This document shows positions 54,396 through 63,770 of a stretch of DNA of 64,000 nt, piece by piece. The first letter of the stretch is position 1, and each line of letters opens with the position of its first letter. Below the pieces are notes generated by a model. The model saw nothing but the letters and a program-made list of their open reading frames with translations. It was not told the origin of the DNA and did no database searches. The translations under genes and the position numbers were made by a program. Origin of the DNA: Sporosarcina luteola (GTDB lineage: Bacteria > Bacillota > Bacilli > Bacillales_A > Planococcaceae); NCBI RefSeq assembly GCF_023715535.1, contig NZ_JAMBOI010000010.1:1-64000 (forward strand), given 5' to 3'.

Positions 54396-55373
54396 ATGGA
54401 AACAGGAGCATATCGGGTATTGTTGTACTATAAATACGTACACATTGAAGACCCAGAAACATTTGCTGCCGAACATTTGGAGTTTTGTAAGGAATTGGGA
54501 TTGAAAGGCCGTATTTTAATCGGCGAAGAAGGCATCAACGGTACATGTTCCGGTACGATTGAACAGACGGATGCTTATATGGAGAAGATGCATAGCGATG
54601 AACGCTTCAAAGATCTTTGGTTCAAGATCGATGAAACAGATGGACATGCGTTCAAGAAGATGCACGTCCGCTATCGTCAGGAAATTGTAAACCTGAGCTT
54701 GGAGGAAGACATCAACCCGTTGGAATTGACTGGCGAATATTTGAAGCCTGAAGAATTCCTGGAGCGGATGCAAGACGAAAACACGATTGTGTTGGATACG
54801 AGAAATGATTACGAGTATGATCTTGGTCATTTCAGAGGCGCTATTCGACCGGATGTTGAGACATTCCGTGACCTTCCGCAATGGGTCCAAGAAAACAGGG
54901 AAATGTTTGAAGGGAAGAAAGTTCTTGCGTACTGTACAGGCGGAATCAGATGTGAGAAGTTCACAGGCTGGATGAAGCGTGAAGGTTTCGAGGACGTTGC
55001 CCATCTACAGGGCGGAATTGTCACTTACGGCAAAGATCCAGTAGCGAAAGGCCAGCTTTGGGACGGTCAATGCTACGTATTCGACGAAAGGATTGCGGTT
55101 CCGATCAATCAAGTTGAACATGTCATCGTTGGTCGCGATCATTTTGACGGTTCACCTTGCGAGAGATATGTGAACTGTGCCAATCCTGAGTGCAATGCAA
55201 AAATATTATGCTCAGAAGAAAATGAGCATTTCTATATGCGCAGCTGTTCGGACGAATGCCGAACACATCCGCGCAACCGCTATTTTGTTGAACAGAATTT
55301 GACGGTGGATGAATTCAACAACAGAATTGAAGCGATTGCAGCTAAACGCAACGAGGCAACTGCTGCTCTATAA
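54396..55373 (+). CDS. trhO: tRNA uridine(34) hydroxylase, rhodanese-like
   Basis: This 325-aa TrhO (YceA/YbfQ) family protein makes 5-hydroxyuridine at tRNA position 34. The N-terminal acylphosphatase-like domain ([40 protein letters not shown]) is followed by a rhodanese domain with active-site loop [16 protein letters not shown]. The C-terminal Cys-rich segment reads [13 protein letters not shown] ... [17 protein letters not shown] 54396 lies after GAAGGTGGTCGAAGAA; upstream in-frame residues are not conserved. Confidence 0.92.
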   Translation: METGAYRVLLYYKYVHIEDPETFAAEHLEFCKELGLKGRILIGEEGINGTCSGTIEQTDAYMEKMHSDERFKDLWFKIDETDGHAFKKMHVRYRQEIVNLSLEEDINPLELTGEYLKPEEFLERMQDENTIVLDTRNDYEYDLGHFRGAIRPDVETFRDLPQWVQENREMFEGKKVLAYCTGGIRCEKFTGWMKREGFEDVAHLQGGIVTYGKDPVAKGQLWDGQCYVFDERIAVPINQVEHVIVGRDHFDGSPCERYVNCANPECNAKILCSEENEHFYMRSCSDECRTHPRNRYFVEQNLTVDEFNNRIEAIAAKRNEATAAL

Positions 55374-55383
55374 TAAATTATTT

Positions 55384-55422
55384 ACGCTTGGGTGTGGTAT
55401 TACGCCCGAGCGTTTTTTATTC
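55384..55422 (+). terminator. Terminator after trhO
   Basis: The stem ACGCTTGGGTGT / ACGCCCGAGCGT, with G-T pairs, and a TTTTTT tail. Confidence 0.8.
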
Positions 55423-55541
55423 AGAGTAATTTTGGGTGATTTTTGGAGTATTAAAAAACATTGGAATGGACTTTATATGGCTTACGGCAAACGGTAAATG
55501 GTATACTACTATCAGTGAAAAGATATTGGAGGAACTGCAGT

Positions 55542-56360
55542 ATGGAATGGAAAAATATTTATCGCGGCTTCCTGATGGGAATCAGCGACTTGATTCCGGG
55601 AGTGAGCGGGGGGACAATCGCGTTCATTCTTGGTATATATGATCGATTATTAGTTGCAATCAGCGGCTTTTTCAGCCGTGAGTGGAAAAAGCATATCGGC
55701 TTTTTACTACCGTTAGGCATCGGCGTCGGCTTGACATTGTTGCTCTTCAGCAGGGTCATCGACTTCTTGTTGAAAGAATACCCCCAACCTACGCAATTTT
55801 TCTTTTTGGGCCTGATTATCGGTGTCGTGCCGTACATTTCAAGGCAGGCGGGTGTCAGGAAGAACTTTAAAATCGGCCATTTCATCCTCTTGCTGCTAGT
55901 CGGTGCCGCTTTGGCTGCAACAGTATTCATCAAGCCGGCAGAAACGGGAACCATTACAACGTTAACCTTACAGAACACGGTCGGATTGTTTTTGGCAGGA
56001 TGGGCAGGAAGCATGGCGATGCTGTTGCCGGGCGTGAGCGGTTCGTTTGTTTTACTGCTGCTCGGTGTTTACTCGACGGCAATTAATGCACTTTCCACCT
56101 TTAACATTCCAATCATCATCGTTATAGGGGCTGGAGTCATTGTTGGCTTCATTATTAGCAGCAAGGCAATCCATTATTTATTAAATAAATTCACTCATGC
56201 CATGTTTGCAATCATTATCGGCTTGATCATCGGTTCGATATTTGTCATTTACCCGGGCATCCCTGAAAGCGGGACGCCGTTTGTAATGAGCGTCATCGCT
56301 CTCATCACCGGTTTGCTCGTTGCAAATATATTCAATGCAATTAGCCCATCTGCTAAATGA
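55542..56360 (+). CDS. DUF368 membrane protein
   Basis: A 272-aa polytopic membrane protein with about eight helices and the DUF368 motifs MGISDLIPGVSGGTIAFILG (near residue 15) and MAMLLPGVSGSFVLLLLGVY. The duplicated PGVSG loops suggest an inverted-repeat transporter fold. Some DUF368 proteins are implicated in undecaprenyl-phosphate recycling (PopT); that role is from literature, not shown here. The start is ATG 55542 after TTGGAGGAACTG. Confidence 0.88.
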   Translation: MEWKNIYRGFLMGISDLIPGVSGGTIAFILGIYDRLLVAISGFFSREWKKHIGFLLPLGIGVGLTLLLFSRVIDFLLKEYPQPTQFFFLGLIIGVVPYISRQAGVRKNFKIGHFILLLLVGAALAATVFIKPAETGTITTLTLQNTVGLFLAGWAGSMAMLLPGVSGSFVLLLLGVYSTAINALSTFNIPIIIVIGAGVIVGFIISSKAIHYLLNKFTHAMFAIIIGLIIGSIFVIYPGIPESGTPFVMSVIALITGLLVANIFNAISPSAK

Positions 56361-56691
56361 ATGCAGTGACGATAATGATCCAGGAAATGTGGATGAAGAT
56401 AACGATTGTATAGATGATCAATGCAACAATGAGTAGATTTCTTACTATTACTGACGGCTTCATGTATTTCATAAATAGGAAGAGTATAATTGGAAGACTT
56501 GACTTCATCAAATAGAATGCAATGATATTTATATCGTACAGGGAACGGACTAATGGATTCGCTTCTTCAATATGACCGTAACGGATGCCGAAATCAGTAA
56601 AGATTGCATCGATCATGCATAGGCAAAATAGAAGAAAGCACGTATTTAATAACCTGTCCTTAGATGTTGGCATCGCCTTGACCGTCTCCAT
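56353..56691 (-). CDS. DUF5658-like membrane protein
   Basis: A 112-aa protein with three or four helices. LLFCLCMIDAIFTDFGIRYG followed by EEANPLVRSLYD matches the DUF5658 pattern (D-x-x-x-T-x-x-G ... E-x-NP). The start is ATG 56691 behind AGGAGTGATAC; an earlier in-frame ATG (56709) precedes that site. Its 3' end overlaps the DUF368 gene by 8 nt, tail to tail. Function unknown. Confidence 0.75.
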   Translation of the reverse strand: METVKAMPTSKDRLLNTCFLLFCLCMIDAIFTDFGIRYGHIEEANPLVRSLYDINIIAFYLMKSSLPIILFLFMKYMKPSVIVRNLLIVALIIYTIVIFIHISWIIIVTAFI

Positions 56692-56809
56692 ATGTATCAC
56701 TCCTGACATAATTGGCGTATATCCCCTAGGATATGGAGGGGTTGGCCGATTTATTCAATGGAGCTACAGAAGATTTTGCGGTCATATATAAATATTGATT
56801 TGCGGCAAG

Positions 56810-56851
56810 AAAAATGCCAACGATAGGAGAAATCCTTTCGTTGGCATTTTT
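56810..56851. terminator. Terminator after katA
   Basis: A long stem, AAAAATGCCAACGA / TCGTTGGCATTTTT (one mismatch region), with T's on both sides. Confidence 0.85.
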
Positions 56852-56856
56852 TAATC

Positions 56857-58353
56857 TCAATTGCTTGTAACTTCTTGTTTAACCAATACATCGTCCATTG
56901 ATATGCCGAGTGCAGCAGCCACGCCTGCGCCATAAGCGGGATCTGCTTGGTAACAGTGGCGGATATGGCGGTATTTGATTTCATTTGGGGCATCGCCAAG
57001 GTTGCGGGCGGTATTACCGAATAATAATTCCTTCTGTTCATCGTCCATCAAATTAAACAGCTTGCCCGGTTGCGTGAAGTAATCATCGTCATCCTGACGG
57101 AAATCCCAGTGTGCTGCATCGTCATAGATTTTAAGCGGCGGCTCTTTGAAATCAGGCTGTTCTCTCCATTCTCCGAAGCTGTTCGGTTCATAGGAAGTTC
57201 TGCTGCCGTGGTTGCCATCCACTCGCATCGCGCCATCCCGATGGAAGCTATGGAACGGGCATTTTGGAGCGTTGACCGGAATCTGATGATGGTTAACGCC
57301 GAGGCGATAACGCTGGGCGTCACCATAAGAGAATAGTCGTGCCTGCAACATTTTATCAGGTGAGAAGCCGATGCCCGGTACGATCGCTGCTGGTGTAAAC
57401 GCGGCTTGTTCCACTTCTGCAAAGTAGTTATCCGGATTACGGTTCAATTCGAATTCGCCAACCTCGATAAGAGGGAAGTCGCCTTTATACCAGACTTTCG
57501 TCAAGTCGAACGGGTTATAAGGCATATTCAATGCCTGCTCTTCAGTCATCACTTGGATATACATTTTCCATTTCGGGAAGTTGCAGTTATCGATGCTCTC
57601 TAATAAATCCCGTTGGTGAGATTCACGGTCCACGCCGATCAATTCAGTTGCCTGCTCGTCCGTCAAATTCTCAATCCCTTGCTGGGAACGGAAATGGAAC
57701 TTCACCCATACACGCTCATTATTTGCATTGATCATGCTGTAAGTATGGCTGCCAAAACCGTGCATATGGCGATATGTCTTCGGAATTCCACGTTCACTCA
57801 TGACGATTGTTACTTGGTGCAGAGCTTCAGGAAGGGAAGTCCAAAAATCCCAGTTGTTTGTCGCACTTCTCATGTTCGTACGTGGATCCCTTTTAACAGC
57901 ATGGTTCAAGTCAGGGAATTGAAGGGGGTCTCTAAAGAAGAAGACCGGTGTATTGTTTCCAACAAGATCCCAGTTACCTTCTTCCGTATAAAACTTAAGC
58001 GCGAATCCACGGATGTCACGCTCAGCATCAGCAGCGCCTCGTTCGCCTGCAACTGTTGAAAAACGGGCGAACATATCCGTCTTTTTGCCGACCTCAGAGA
58101 ACAACTTCGCTCTTGTGTATTGCGTAATATCATTTGTCACCGTGAAAGTTCCATAAGCACCTGATCCTTTTGCATGCATGCGTCGTTCAGGAATGACTTC
58201 ACGGTCGAAATGCGCTAGTTTTTCAATCAACCAAACATCCTGCAAAAGTACAGGCCCACGAGGCCCCGCAGTCATCGAGTTTTGGTTGTCCACTACAGGT
58301 GCCCCAGCAGCGGTCGTCAGTCTCTTTTGAGAATGATTATCATTACTTGTCAT
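56857..58353 (-). CDS. katA: Monofunctional heme catalase
   Basis: This 498-aa small-subunit catalase decomposes hydrogen peroxide. The distal His is in [15 protein letters not shown] (about His60), the distal Asn in [13 protein letters not shown], and the proximal heme Tyr in [18 protein letters not shown] 58353 follows AAAGGAGGCATTATCA. A near-consensus PerR box lies upstream, so peroxide induction is expected. Terminator directly after. Confidence 0.96.
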   Translation of the reverse strand: MTSNDNHSQKRLTTAAGAPVVDNQNSMTAGPRGPVLLQDVWLIEKLAHFDREVIPERRMHAKGSGAYGTFTVTNDITQYTRAKLFSEVGKKTDMFARFSTVAGERGAADAERDIRGFALKFYTEEGNWDLVGNNTPVFFFRDPLQFPDLNHAVKRDPRTNMRSATNNWDFWTSLPEALHQVTIVMSERGIPKTYRHMHGFGSHTYSMINANNERVWVKFHFRSQQGIENLTDEQATELIGVDRESHQRDLLESIDNCNFPKWKMYIQVMTEEQALNMPYNPFDLTKVWYKGDFPLIEVGEFELNRNPDNYFAEVEQAAFTPAAIVPGIGFSPDKMLQARLFSYGDAQRYRLGVNHHQIPVNAPKCPFHSFHRDGAMRVDGNHGSRTSYEPNSFGEWREQPDFKEPPLKIYDDAAHWDFRQDDDDYFTQPGKLFNLMDDEQKELLFGNTARNLGDAPNEIKYRHIRHCYQADPAYGAGVAAALGISMDDVLVKQEVTSN

Positions 58354-58433
58354 TGATAATGCCTCCTTTAATTCCTCATCTACTATACTTCCTTTTCAAT
58401 ATAGCATAGCCTGTACGTAGAATCTACAGTTAA

Positions 58434-58448
58434 TTATAATGATTATTT
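58434..58448 (-). promoter_or_regulatory. PerR box upstream of katA
   Basis: TTATAATGATTATTT matches the PerR consensus TTATAATNATTATAA at 13 of 15 positions, about 80 nt before the katA start. Derepression by peroxide is inferred from the Bacillus katA model. Confidence 0.75.
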
Positions 58449-58544
58449 ATAAATAACTTATATTGAGTAATTGTTATTATTCTTAACTGAAAGTACCGAA
58501 GAAATTGAAGGTTTTATCAATAAATCGTGACAGAGGTCTGTATG

Positions 58545-59321
58545 TTAAACCCATTCTCCAACGGATTGCCCCATCTTTACTTCGGAATTCACCGGAATTG
58601 TCGGTCGGAAGGAACCGTTATTCTCTAAAAATAAAATGACAGTTGATCCAAATGAGAAGTAGCCGAACTCCTCGCCTTTATTACAAGAAGTGCTGGAATT
58701 CAAAATATGGATGCTATTTACATTCAAAGCTCCAACTTTAATCATTGCCATCCTGCCATGGGTCGTCATAAGATCAGAAATGATTCGGTAGTTTGTCGCA
58801 AAAGGCTGGTTGCCTAGCCGTAAACCAAGATCGTTTACGGGAAAGGAAGTGGTCCCGAGCGCATATCTCGATATAATTTCACCGTCGTATGGATAATGGA
58901 AATGGTGATAATGACTCGGTGAGAGATAAAAAATATAAAAGAAACCACCTTTAAATGGAATTGCTCTCTTTTCATCTCCCAAAACCTGGTTTATACTATA
59001 TAGATGGTTCTTAATCATAAACGTCTGATTCATACCAATCGCTCCGAATTCTGTGACAACACCATCAACCGGGGAAATTAGGGTATTGGGGCGACTGTCG
59101 ATTGGCCGTGAACCCTTTTTCAAATTGCGCGTAAAATAAGCTTGAAGGCTATCATACTGATCGATTGGAAATTCTGCTTCCTCTTCGTTAATACGATATG
59201 TCTTCGCAAACGGTTTGATGAGTCTCCGACTTAGGCGTGAGCTGGCAATTGTTTTTAATAAAGTGGAAGATGCGGGATGTCCGCTTAATTCGACAAAGCG
59301 TTTAAATACTATTTTTTTCAA
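58545..59321 (-). CDS. psd: Phosphatidylserine decarboxylase
   Basis: A 258-aa self-cleaving enzyme that makes phosphatidylethanolamine. The cleavage motif FGST (in YFSFGSTVILFLENNGSF, near residue 227) forms the pyruvoyl group. The catalytic Asp/His segments ISPVDGVVTEFG and YLSPSHYHHFHYPYDGEI are present. It is divergent from pssA, which makes its substrate. Confidence 0.94.
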   Translation of the reverse strand: MKKIVFKRFVELSGHPASSTLLKTIASSRLSRRLIKPFAKTYRINEEEAEFPIDQYDSLQAYFTRNLKKGSRPIDSRPNTLISPVDGVVTEFGAIGMNQTFMIKNHLYSINQVLGDEKRAIPFKGGFFYIFYLSPSHYHHFHYPYDGEIISRYALGTTSFPVNDLGLRLGNQPFATNYRIISDLMTTHGRMAMIKVGALNVNSIHILNSSTSCNKGEEFGYFSFGSTVILFLENNGSFRPTIPVNSEVKMGQSVGEWV

Positions 59322-59385
59322 TTCAACCGTCTCCTATGTTTTTTGATTAGTAGTTTAGCAGGATAACAATACTGGAGGTATCGTC

Positions 59386-59919
59386 ATGTTTTCATCTAGA
59401 TACTTAGATTATACGAAAATAAAAGGCCAAGTGGCGAATGCAATCACAATTACAAACTTGAGCTTTGGAATCATCGCTATCATTCTTATCGCCCGGGATC
59501 TTGGCCATATGAGTCTGGTGTTTATTTTCCTTGCAGCTCTTTTCGACCGTTTCGATGGCATGGCAGCACGGCATTTTCATTCTGAATCGTTGTTTGGCAA
59601 AGAACTAGATTCATTAAGTGATATTGTATCATTCGGGGTAGCTCCTGCGCTTTTAATCTATATGACTGATTTATCCTCGATGCTTTGGGTAGGAATTGCA
59701 GCAACTGTCTTTTACATCGCCGCTGGAGCCATCCGTCTCGCTCGCTACAATGTGAAGGAGTTCGACGGTTCCTTTTATGGGTTGCCGATTACTGCAGCTG
59801 GTGTTGTGTTGACATTGTCATATTTTCTGAGTCCTTATATCGGACCTCCATTTTTCGTTATTATCATGGTCGTCCTCGGCTTGGCAATGGTGAGCAATGT
59901 TAGAATCGCAAAGGTTTAA
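59386..59919 (+). CDS. pssA: CDP-diacylglycerol--serine O-phosphatidyltransferase
   Basis: A 177-aa membrane enzyme that joins serine to CDP-diacylglycerol. The CDP-alcohol phosphotransferase motif D-x2-DG-x2-AR-x8-G-x3-D-x3-D is seen in FDRFDGMAARHFHSESLFGK followed by ELDSLSD. Six helices are predicted. ATG 59386 follows TGGAGGTATCGTC. Divergent from psd, giving the phosphatidylethanolamine branch. Confidence 0.93.
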   Translation: MFSSRYLDYTKIKGQVANAITITNLSFGIIAIILIARDLGHMSLVFIFLAALFDRFDGMAARHFHSESLFGKELDSLSDIVSFGVAPALLIYMTDLSSMLWVGIAATVFYIAAGAIRLARYNVKEFDGSFYGLPITAAGVVLTLSYFLSPYIGPPFFVIIMVVLGLAMVSNVRIAKV

Positions 59920-59969
59920 TCCTCTCGTCTCCGTTGTACGAAATTAATGGATTTTAATAAGTATCAAAA

Positions 59970-59994
59970 CCCTTGGAGATCAAGGGTTTTTTCT
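59970..59994 (+). terminator. Terminator after pssA
   Basis: The stem AACCCTTG / CAAGGGTT with a 6-nt loop and T run. Confidence 0.85.
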
Positions 59995-60030
59995 TGTGCC
60001 TTGCTTCAATGAAGTTTACTTGATATCAAA

Positions 60031-60147
60031 AGACCATGGTCAAAACCATGGTCAATAAATTTACATACTCATATTTTGATTTGGTTTTTGAACAGTGCCT
60101 TCATTCTATTTGGGGACACTAATTCACGTATGAATTGGTGTCTCTTT
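60031..60147 (+). other. Two further hairpins in the pssA-distal spacer
   Basis: GACCATGGT / ACCATGGTC with a CAAA loop (60031-60053), and GACACTAATTCA / TGAATTGGTGTC followed by T's at 60115-60147, which looks like another terminator. No gene is seen between them or in 60150-60437. Confidence 0.55.
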
Positions 60148-60437
60148 TTGAGTTTTTCTTCGAAGTATTCGACTCGATAGGGTAAGGCAAACTTTACTCG
60201 AAAGAATTTGGAGACTTATGGTAAAATTAATTTGAATGTTACGAAAGGATTGTGCAATTAAAAGAATGACAGGATATCTTGGAAACGGAATGGAAAAGTT
60301 GTTTTTCCATTAAGGACTGTTCGTTAATAGGAATTTATGAAAATCAACTTGATATGTACCATTTCGATAAGTAGCTCATCCTTAACTCAATCGAGCTATT
60401 TTCAATAGAAATCACATGAGATCATGGGGGGTGTATC

Positions 60438-60594
60438 TTGGAATTTCTCATAATGTTTTTGAGTATCTGGGTTTGTAGCTTTGCGATAGGTCGGAGTTTC
60501 AGTCGCTATTCCAAAACATACTGGAAAAAATGATTTAGTGATTTCTTTTGCACAGTCCTTAATTATCACGATAATCTTGGTTTTAATTCTGTAA
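60438..60594 (+). pseudogene. Small membrane protein, frameshifted
   Basis: TTG 60438 behind ATGGGGGGTG begins EFLIMFLSIWVCSFAIGRSF, which stops after 31 codons at an A6 run (about 60525). Shifting one frame there continues NDLVISFAQSLIITIILVLI to TAA 60594. The intact form would be a 52-aa two-helix membrane protein like those in the main array. A degenerate repeat half-site follows. Confidence 0.5.
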
Positions 60595-60605
60595 TTCTCC
60601 TTGCT

Positions 60606-60640
60606 GGTTCAATTAAAGTACGGTGCAGGTTGGCAATTTA
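60606..60640 (+). repeat. Degenerate attC-like half-site outside the main array
   Basis: CAATTAAAGTACGGTGCAGG then TTGGCAATTT. It resembles the right half AACTAACGGTGCAGGTTAGT of repeat 14, with changes. Confidence 0.45.
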
Positions 60641-60662
60641 AGCATTAGGAAGGATGGTGATT

Positions 60663-60849
60663 ATGTTTAGAAAGACAATACTATTGGCATTTTCTATATT
60701 AGTTCTTTATGGGTGTGTTGACGAATCAAATACAAGAACAAACGAAAATTTCGAAAAAAAATCCATGGAATGACCATGTGAATATTACTGTAGAGAAAGC
60801 TATTGAAATTTCGCTGGATCAAGCGAAGCTGATGGTCATAGATCGGTAA
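60663..60849 (+). pseudogene. Lipoprotein gene, frameshifted and truncated
   Basis: ATG 60663 begins MFRKTILLAFSILVLYGC (lipobox). After an A8 run the frame breaks; the other frame continues NPWNDHVNITVEKAIEISLD to a stop at 60849. This aligns with NPYETPVNITETEAEKIAFD of the lipoprotein at 18228, so it is a broken member of that family. A 25-codon ORF (60854-60931) follows without a ribosome site. Confidence 0.6.
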
Positions 60850-60960
60850 CGTTATGGGAAAAAATGAGTGTTTACTTCTTCAAGAAATTGATGAACTCAC
60901 ACAAAAAAATAGTGAGCAGAATAATAAATGAGGGGAAGTAAATGTGTGGGGGGGTATCCG

Positions 60961-61362
60961 ATGAAAAAACTTACCATACTTCTTTTAGTATTAACAATCG
61001 TTGGGTGCAGTCAACAAGGCGTTGGTAATAATTCTGCACTTACTTTCTATGAGCGGATAGATGATACTTCTTTTTATTTAATGAAAGAGAGAAAAGATGA
61101 AGGTGCTATACAAGATATTATAAATTTTCTTTCGAATATTGAGTGGGAAAGCAATAGAATAAAAGCGTTGAATAAAGAACCGAACTATCGATTGATCATT
61201 AAAGAAAATGATTCAGAAATTGGGAATGTTGAGTTTGATGTTTGGATATCTTCCGACGGCAATGCATTGGAAATAATAAATCGAAACACTGACAAATATA
61301 TTCAATTGTCTAAAGAGGAATCATCGTTCTTATATAATAAAATATCTGGAAAAGAACTTTAA
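60961..61362 (+). CDS. Lipoprotein
   Basis: A 133-aa predicted lipoprotein from ATG 60961, 5 nt after GGGGGGGTA. The signal MKKLTILLLVLTIVGC has lipobox IVGC. The mature domain includes DDTSFYLMKERKDEGAIQDI and KEPNYRLIIKENDSEIGNVE, and ends YIQLSKEESSFLYNKISGKE. An in-frame codon at 60928 gives a longer but signal-disrupting start. Function unknown. It is followed by an attC-like left arm, as the lipoproteins in the main array are. Confidence 0.7.
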   Translation: MKKLTILLLVLTIVGCSQQGVGNNSALTFYERIDDTSFYLMKERKDEGAIQDIINFLSNIEWESNRIKALNKEPNYRLIIKENDSEIGNVEFDVWISSDGNALEIINRNTDKYIQLSKEESSFLYNKISGKEL

Positions 61363-61385
61363 AAGCACTTTAAAAGATTTTTGTA

Positions 61386-61440
61386 CTGCTGACGGTACTT
61401 TACTTGAAGATCGTCAGCTGCTGAAATGCGATTTATTTAT
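61386..61440 (+). repeat. attC-like left arm outside the main array
   Basis: CTGACGGTACTTTACTTGAA, GATCGTCAGCTGCTGAAATG, then an AT-rich tail ending TTATTAGG. It matches the left arm of the array repeats (TAACGGGTGCTTTACTTGAA, GATCGTTGAGCTGCT). Confidence 0.6.
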
Positions 61441-61449
61441 TAGGAGCAT

Positions 61450-61730
61450 CTGTTGCTTGGAGTGCAGGCGCTCGACTCCTGCGGGAAAAGCATGAGTCTT
61501 GAGACCCCGCAGGGAAAGCCGTTACGAAGAACGGCTTTTGCGACCAAAAGCGAAGCGCTGGGAGCACCCCACGAGGAGGATCAAGCCATGCCCGCGGAAA
61601 GCGAGCGCCGGAACGGAAAGCAGCAGTGTTAACAGAACTACTGCACCTTTAATTCATTCAAGGAGCAGAAAATTAGTAAAATACCCGACTACAGGCAAGA
61701 AAGCGACCGCCTCAATCGGAAATCCTGTGA
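61450..61730 (+). repeat. REP-like dispersed repeat, longest copy
   Basis: Contains GGCGCTCGACTCCTGCGGG, AAAGCCGTTACGAAGAACGG, CAAGCCATGCCCGCGGAAAG and GACTACAGGCAAGAAAGCG. It includes the segments found separately at 1-146, 14504-14745 and 29285-29390. An open frame across it is incidental. Confidence 0.75.
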
Positions 61731-61869
61731 GTATATATATAAGTATTTCAATTGGTGACTTGTCCAAATGTCTGTTATTCTATAAGAAAGCATCTATATT
61801 GAAAGTGTTAGTTGTCAATGAAATACATAGCCGCGATGAAGAACGGTTGTTACTGGAGTAAGAAAGGTG

Positions 61870-61898
61870 AAAAAGCGCCGAAAATTGGTGCTTTTTTC
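61870..61898 (+). terminator. Hairpin upstream of recQ
   Basis: The stem AAAAAGCGCC / GGTGCTTTTT with a 7-nt loop and T run. It may end transcription of a lost gene; a 20-codon frame ending at 61861 could be its remnant. Confidence 0.65.
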
Positions 61899-61916
61899 TT
61901 TGATTAATAAAGAGAG

Positions 61917-63698
61917 GTGAGTCCGATCGAAAAAATTAATTCCGTCTTATCTACCTATTTCGGATTTTCTTCCTTCCGCACCGGTCAAGAAAGAGCCATC
62001 CGAAACGTGCTTGATGGAAAAGATACACTATGCGTCATGCCTACAGGCGGCGGTAAGTCCATCTGCTATCAAGTTCCTGCGCTAGTCATGGAAGGCACAG
62101 TACTTGTCGTATCCCCATTGATTTCATTGATGAAAGACCAAGTGGATGCCTTGCATCAAATCGACATACCAGCAGCGTACATCAATAGTACATTATCAAC
62201 GGAAGAGTATTTCGGGACGGTTGAAAATGCACTAGGAGGAATGTATCGTCTGCTTTATGTAGCTCCTGAGCGATTTGAATCTCCTTCATTTATTCAGCAG
62301 ATCAGTAAAATGGATATCCCGATGATCGCCATCGACGAGGCACACTGTATCTCCCAATGGGGGCATGATTTCAGGCCGAGTTACCGGATGTTGAGCAAAG
62401 TCATATCTTCCTTTGAACGAAAACCGGTCGTTTTGGCTTTGACGGCTACTGCAACGCCTGCCGTCCGGGAAGATATTTGCGGCCAATTGCATATTGAACA
62501 GGAAAACACAATAATGACTGGCTTTGAGAGAAGCAACCTCACTTTTTCTGTCATCAAAGGGCAGGACAGAGACAAATTCGTCAAGGACTATGTCAAAAAG
62601 AATGATGGTGAGGCGGGTATTATTTATGCCGCCACCCGTAAAGCAGTTGACCAGATCCATGCCACGTTAGAACGAAGCGGAGTCGCTGTTGCGAAATATC
62701 ATGCTGGACTCTCGGATGGTGTAAGGCAAGCGGAACAGGACCGGTTCCTCATGGATGAGGCGACGATCATGGTAGCGACGAATGCATTTGGGATGGGAAT
62801 AGATAAAAGTAACATCCGTTATGTAATCCATTATCAAATGCCGAAAAACATGGAAAGTTATTATCAGGAAGCAGGCCGTGCGGGAAGGGATGGACTGGAT
62901 AGTGAGTGCACCGTTTTATTCTCTTCGCAGGACGTAATCACGCAACGGTTCCTCATTGATCAATCGCAGGATCAAAATCGAATTCCCGCCGAGCTTGAAA
63001 AGCTGCAGTCGATGATCGACTACTGCCATACTGAATCATGTCTTCAAAAATTTATCATTTCATATTTCGGGGAGACGGACGTTCAGGATTGCGGCCGTTG
63101 CGCAAATTGTACAGACACCCGTGAACGATTTGAAGTGACAGTTGATGTGCAGAAGGTGCTGTCCTGCGTTATACGAATGGGGCAGCGATTCGGCAAAACG
63201 ATGATTGCGCAAGTTCTGACAGGCTCGCGGAATAAAAAAGTGTTGGAGTTCGGGTTTGATAAATTGACGACATATGGTCTGATGAAAGAAAGGAATGCGA
63301 AAGACATTTCCGATTTCATTGAATTCATCATCTCCGAAAACTATCTCGGTGTGGAAAACGGTCAGTTCCCGATCATTTATGTCACCGAACAAGGAAAAGA
63401 TGTATTGACTGGTAAAATAAAGGTATTTAGAAAAGGAACCGTCGAAACAAAGCAGATTGCAAAAGACGATCCTTTATTCAACCAGTTGCGTGCACTTCGC
63501 ATGAAGCTTGCTCAAGAAGCAGGAGTACCTCCGTTCGTCGTCTTTTCGGATAAGTCATTGCGTGATATGGCGGCAAAAATGCCAGTTACGGAAGAAGAGT
63601 TTTTGGAAGTGAACGGCGTTGGGGCGGCGAAGCTCGAGCGTTATGGAGATGCGTTCATGGAAGAAATAATAGCGTTTTCTGCTCAAACGAGTGAGTAA
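61917..63698 (+). CDS. recQ: ATP-dependent DNA helicase RecQ
   Basis: A 593-aa 3'-5' helicase for recombination and fork repair. Motif I is MPTGGGKSICYQVPALV, and DEAH is AIDEAHCISQWGHDFRPSYR. Helicase C-terminal motifs are GIIYAATRKAVDQIHATLER, ATNAFGMGIDKSNIRYVIHY and YYQEAGRAGRDGLDSE. The RQC zinc site (CLQKFIISYFG ... DCGRCANC) and an HRDC domain follow. GTG 61917 is the only standard start, but it lies inside the ribosome site GAGGTG. An ATC at 61926 (I-E-K-I-N) is ideally spaced, so a non-canonical start is possible. Confidence 0.94.
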   Translation: MSPIEKINSVLSTYFGFSSFRTGQERAIRNVLDGKDTLCVMPTGGGKSICYQVPALVMEGTVLVVSPLISLMKDQVDALHQIDIPAAYINSTLSTEEYFGTVENALGGMYRLLYVAPERFESPSFIQQISKMDIPMIAIDEAHCISQWGHDFRPSYRMLSKVISSFERKPVVLALTATATPAVREDICGQLHIEQENTIMTGFERSNLTFSVIKGQDRDKFVKDYVKKNDGEAGIIYAATRKAVDQIHATLERSGVAVAKYHAGLSDGVRQAEQDRFLMDEATIMVATNAFGMGIDKSNIRYVIHYQMPKNMESYYQEAGRAGRDGLDSECTVLFSSQDVITQRFLIDQSQDQNRIPAELEKLQSMIDYCHTESCLQKFIISYFGETDVQDCGRCANCTDTRERFEVTVDVQKVLSCVIRMGQRFGKTMIAQVLTGSRNKKVLEFGFDKLTTYGLMKERNAKDISDFIEFIISENYLGVENGQFPIIYVTEQGKDVLTGKIKVFRKGTVETKQIAKDDPLFNQLRALRMKLAQEAGVPPFVVFSDKSLRDMAAKMPVTEEEFLEVNGVGAAKLERYGDAFMEEIIAFSAQTSE

Positions 63699-63701
63699 AT
63701 G

Positions 63702-63754
63702 TAAAACAGGTGAAGGGGAATCGTAAAATGCGATTACCTTCACCTGTTTTTTAA
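63702..63754. terminator. Terminator after recQ
   Basis: A long stem, AAAACAGGTGAAGG / CCTTCACCTGTTTT, with an inner AATCG / CGATT pair and a T run. Confidence 0.9.
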
Positions 63755-63770
63755 ATATTTACATTTGGCA

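Noticed and set aside
61499..61861. 120-codon open frame rightward after the second lipoprotein region
   Set aside because: It lies mostly inside the REP-like repeat, has no ribosome site or recognisable domain, and reads as Arg/Lys-rich repeat translation.
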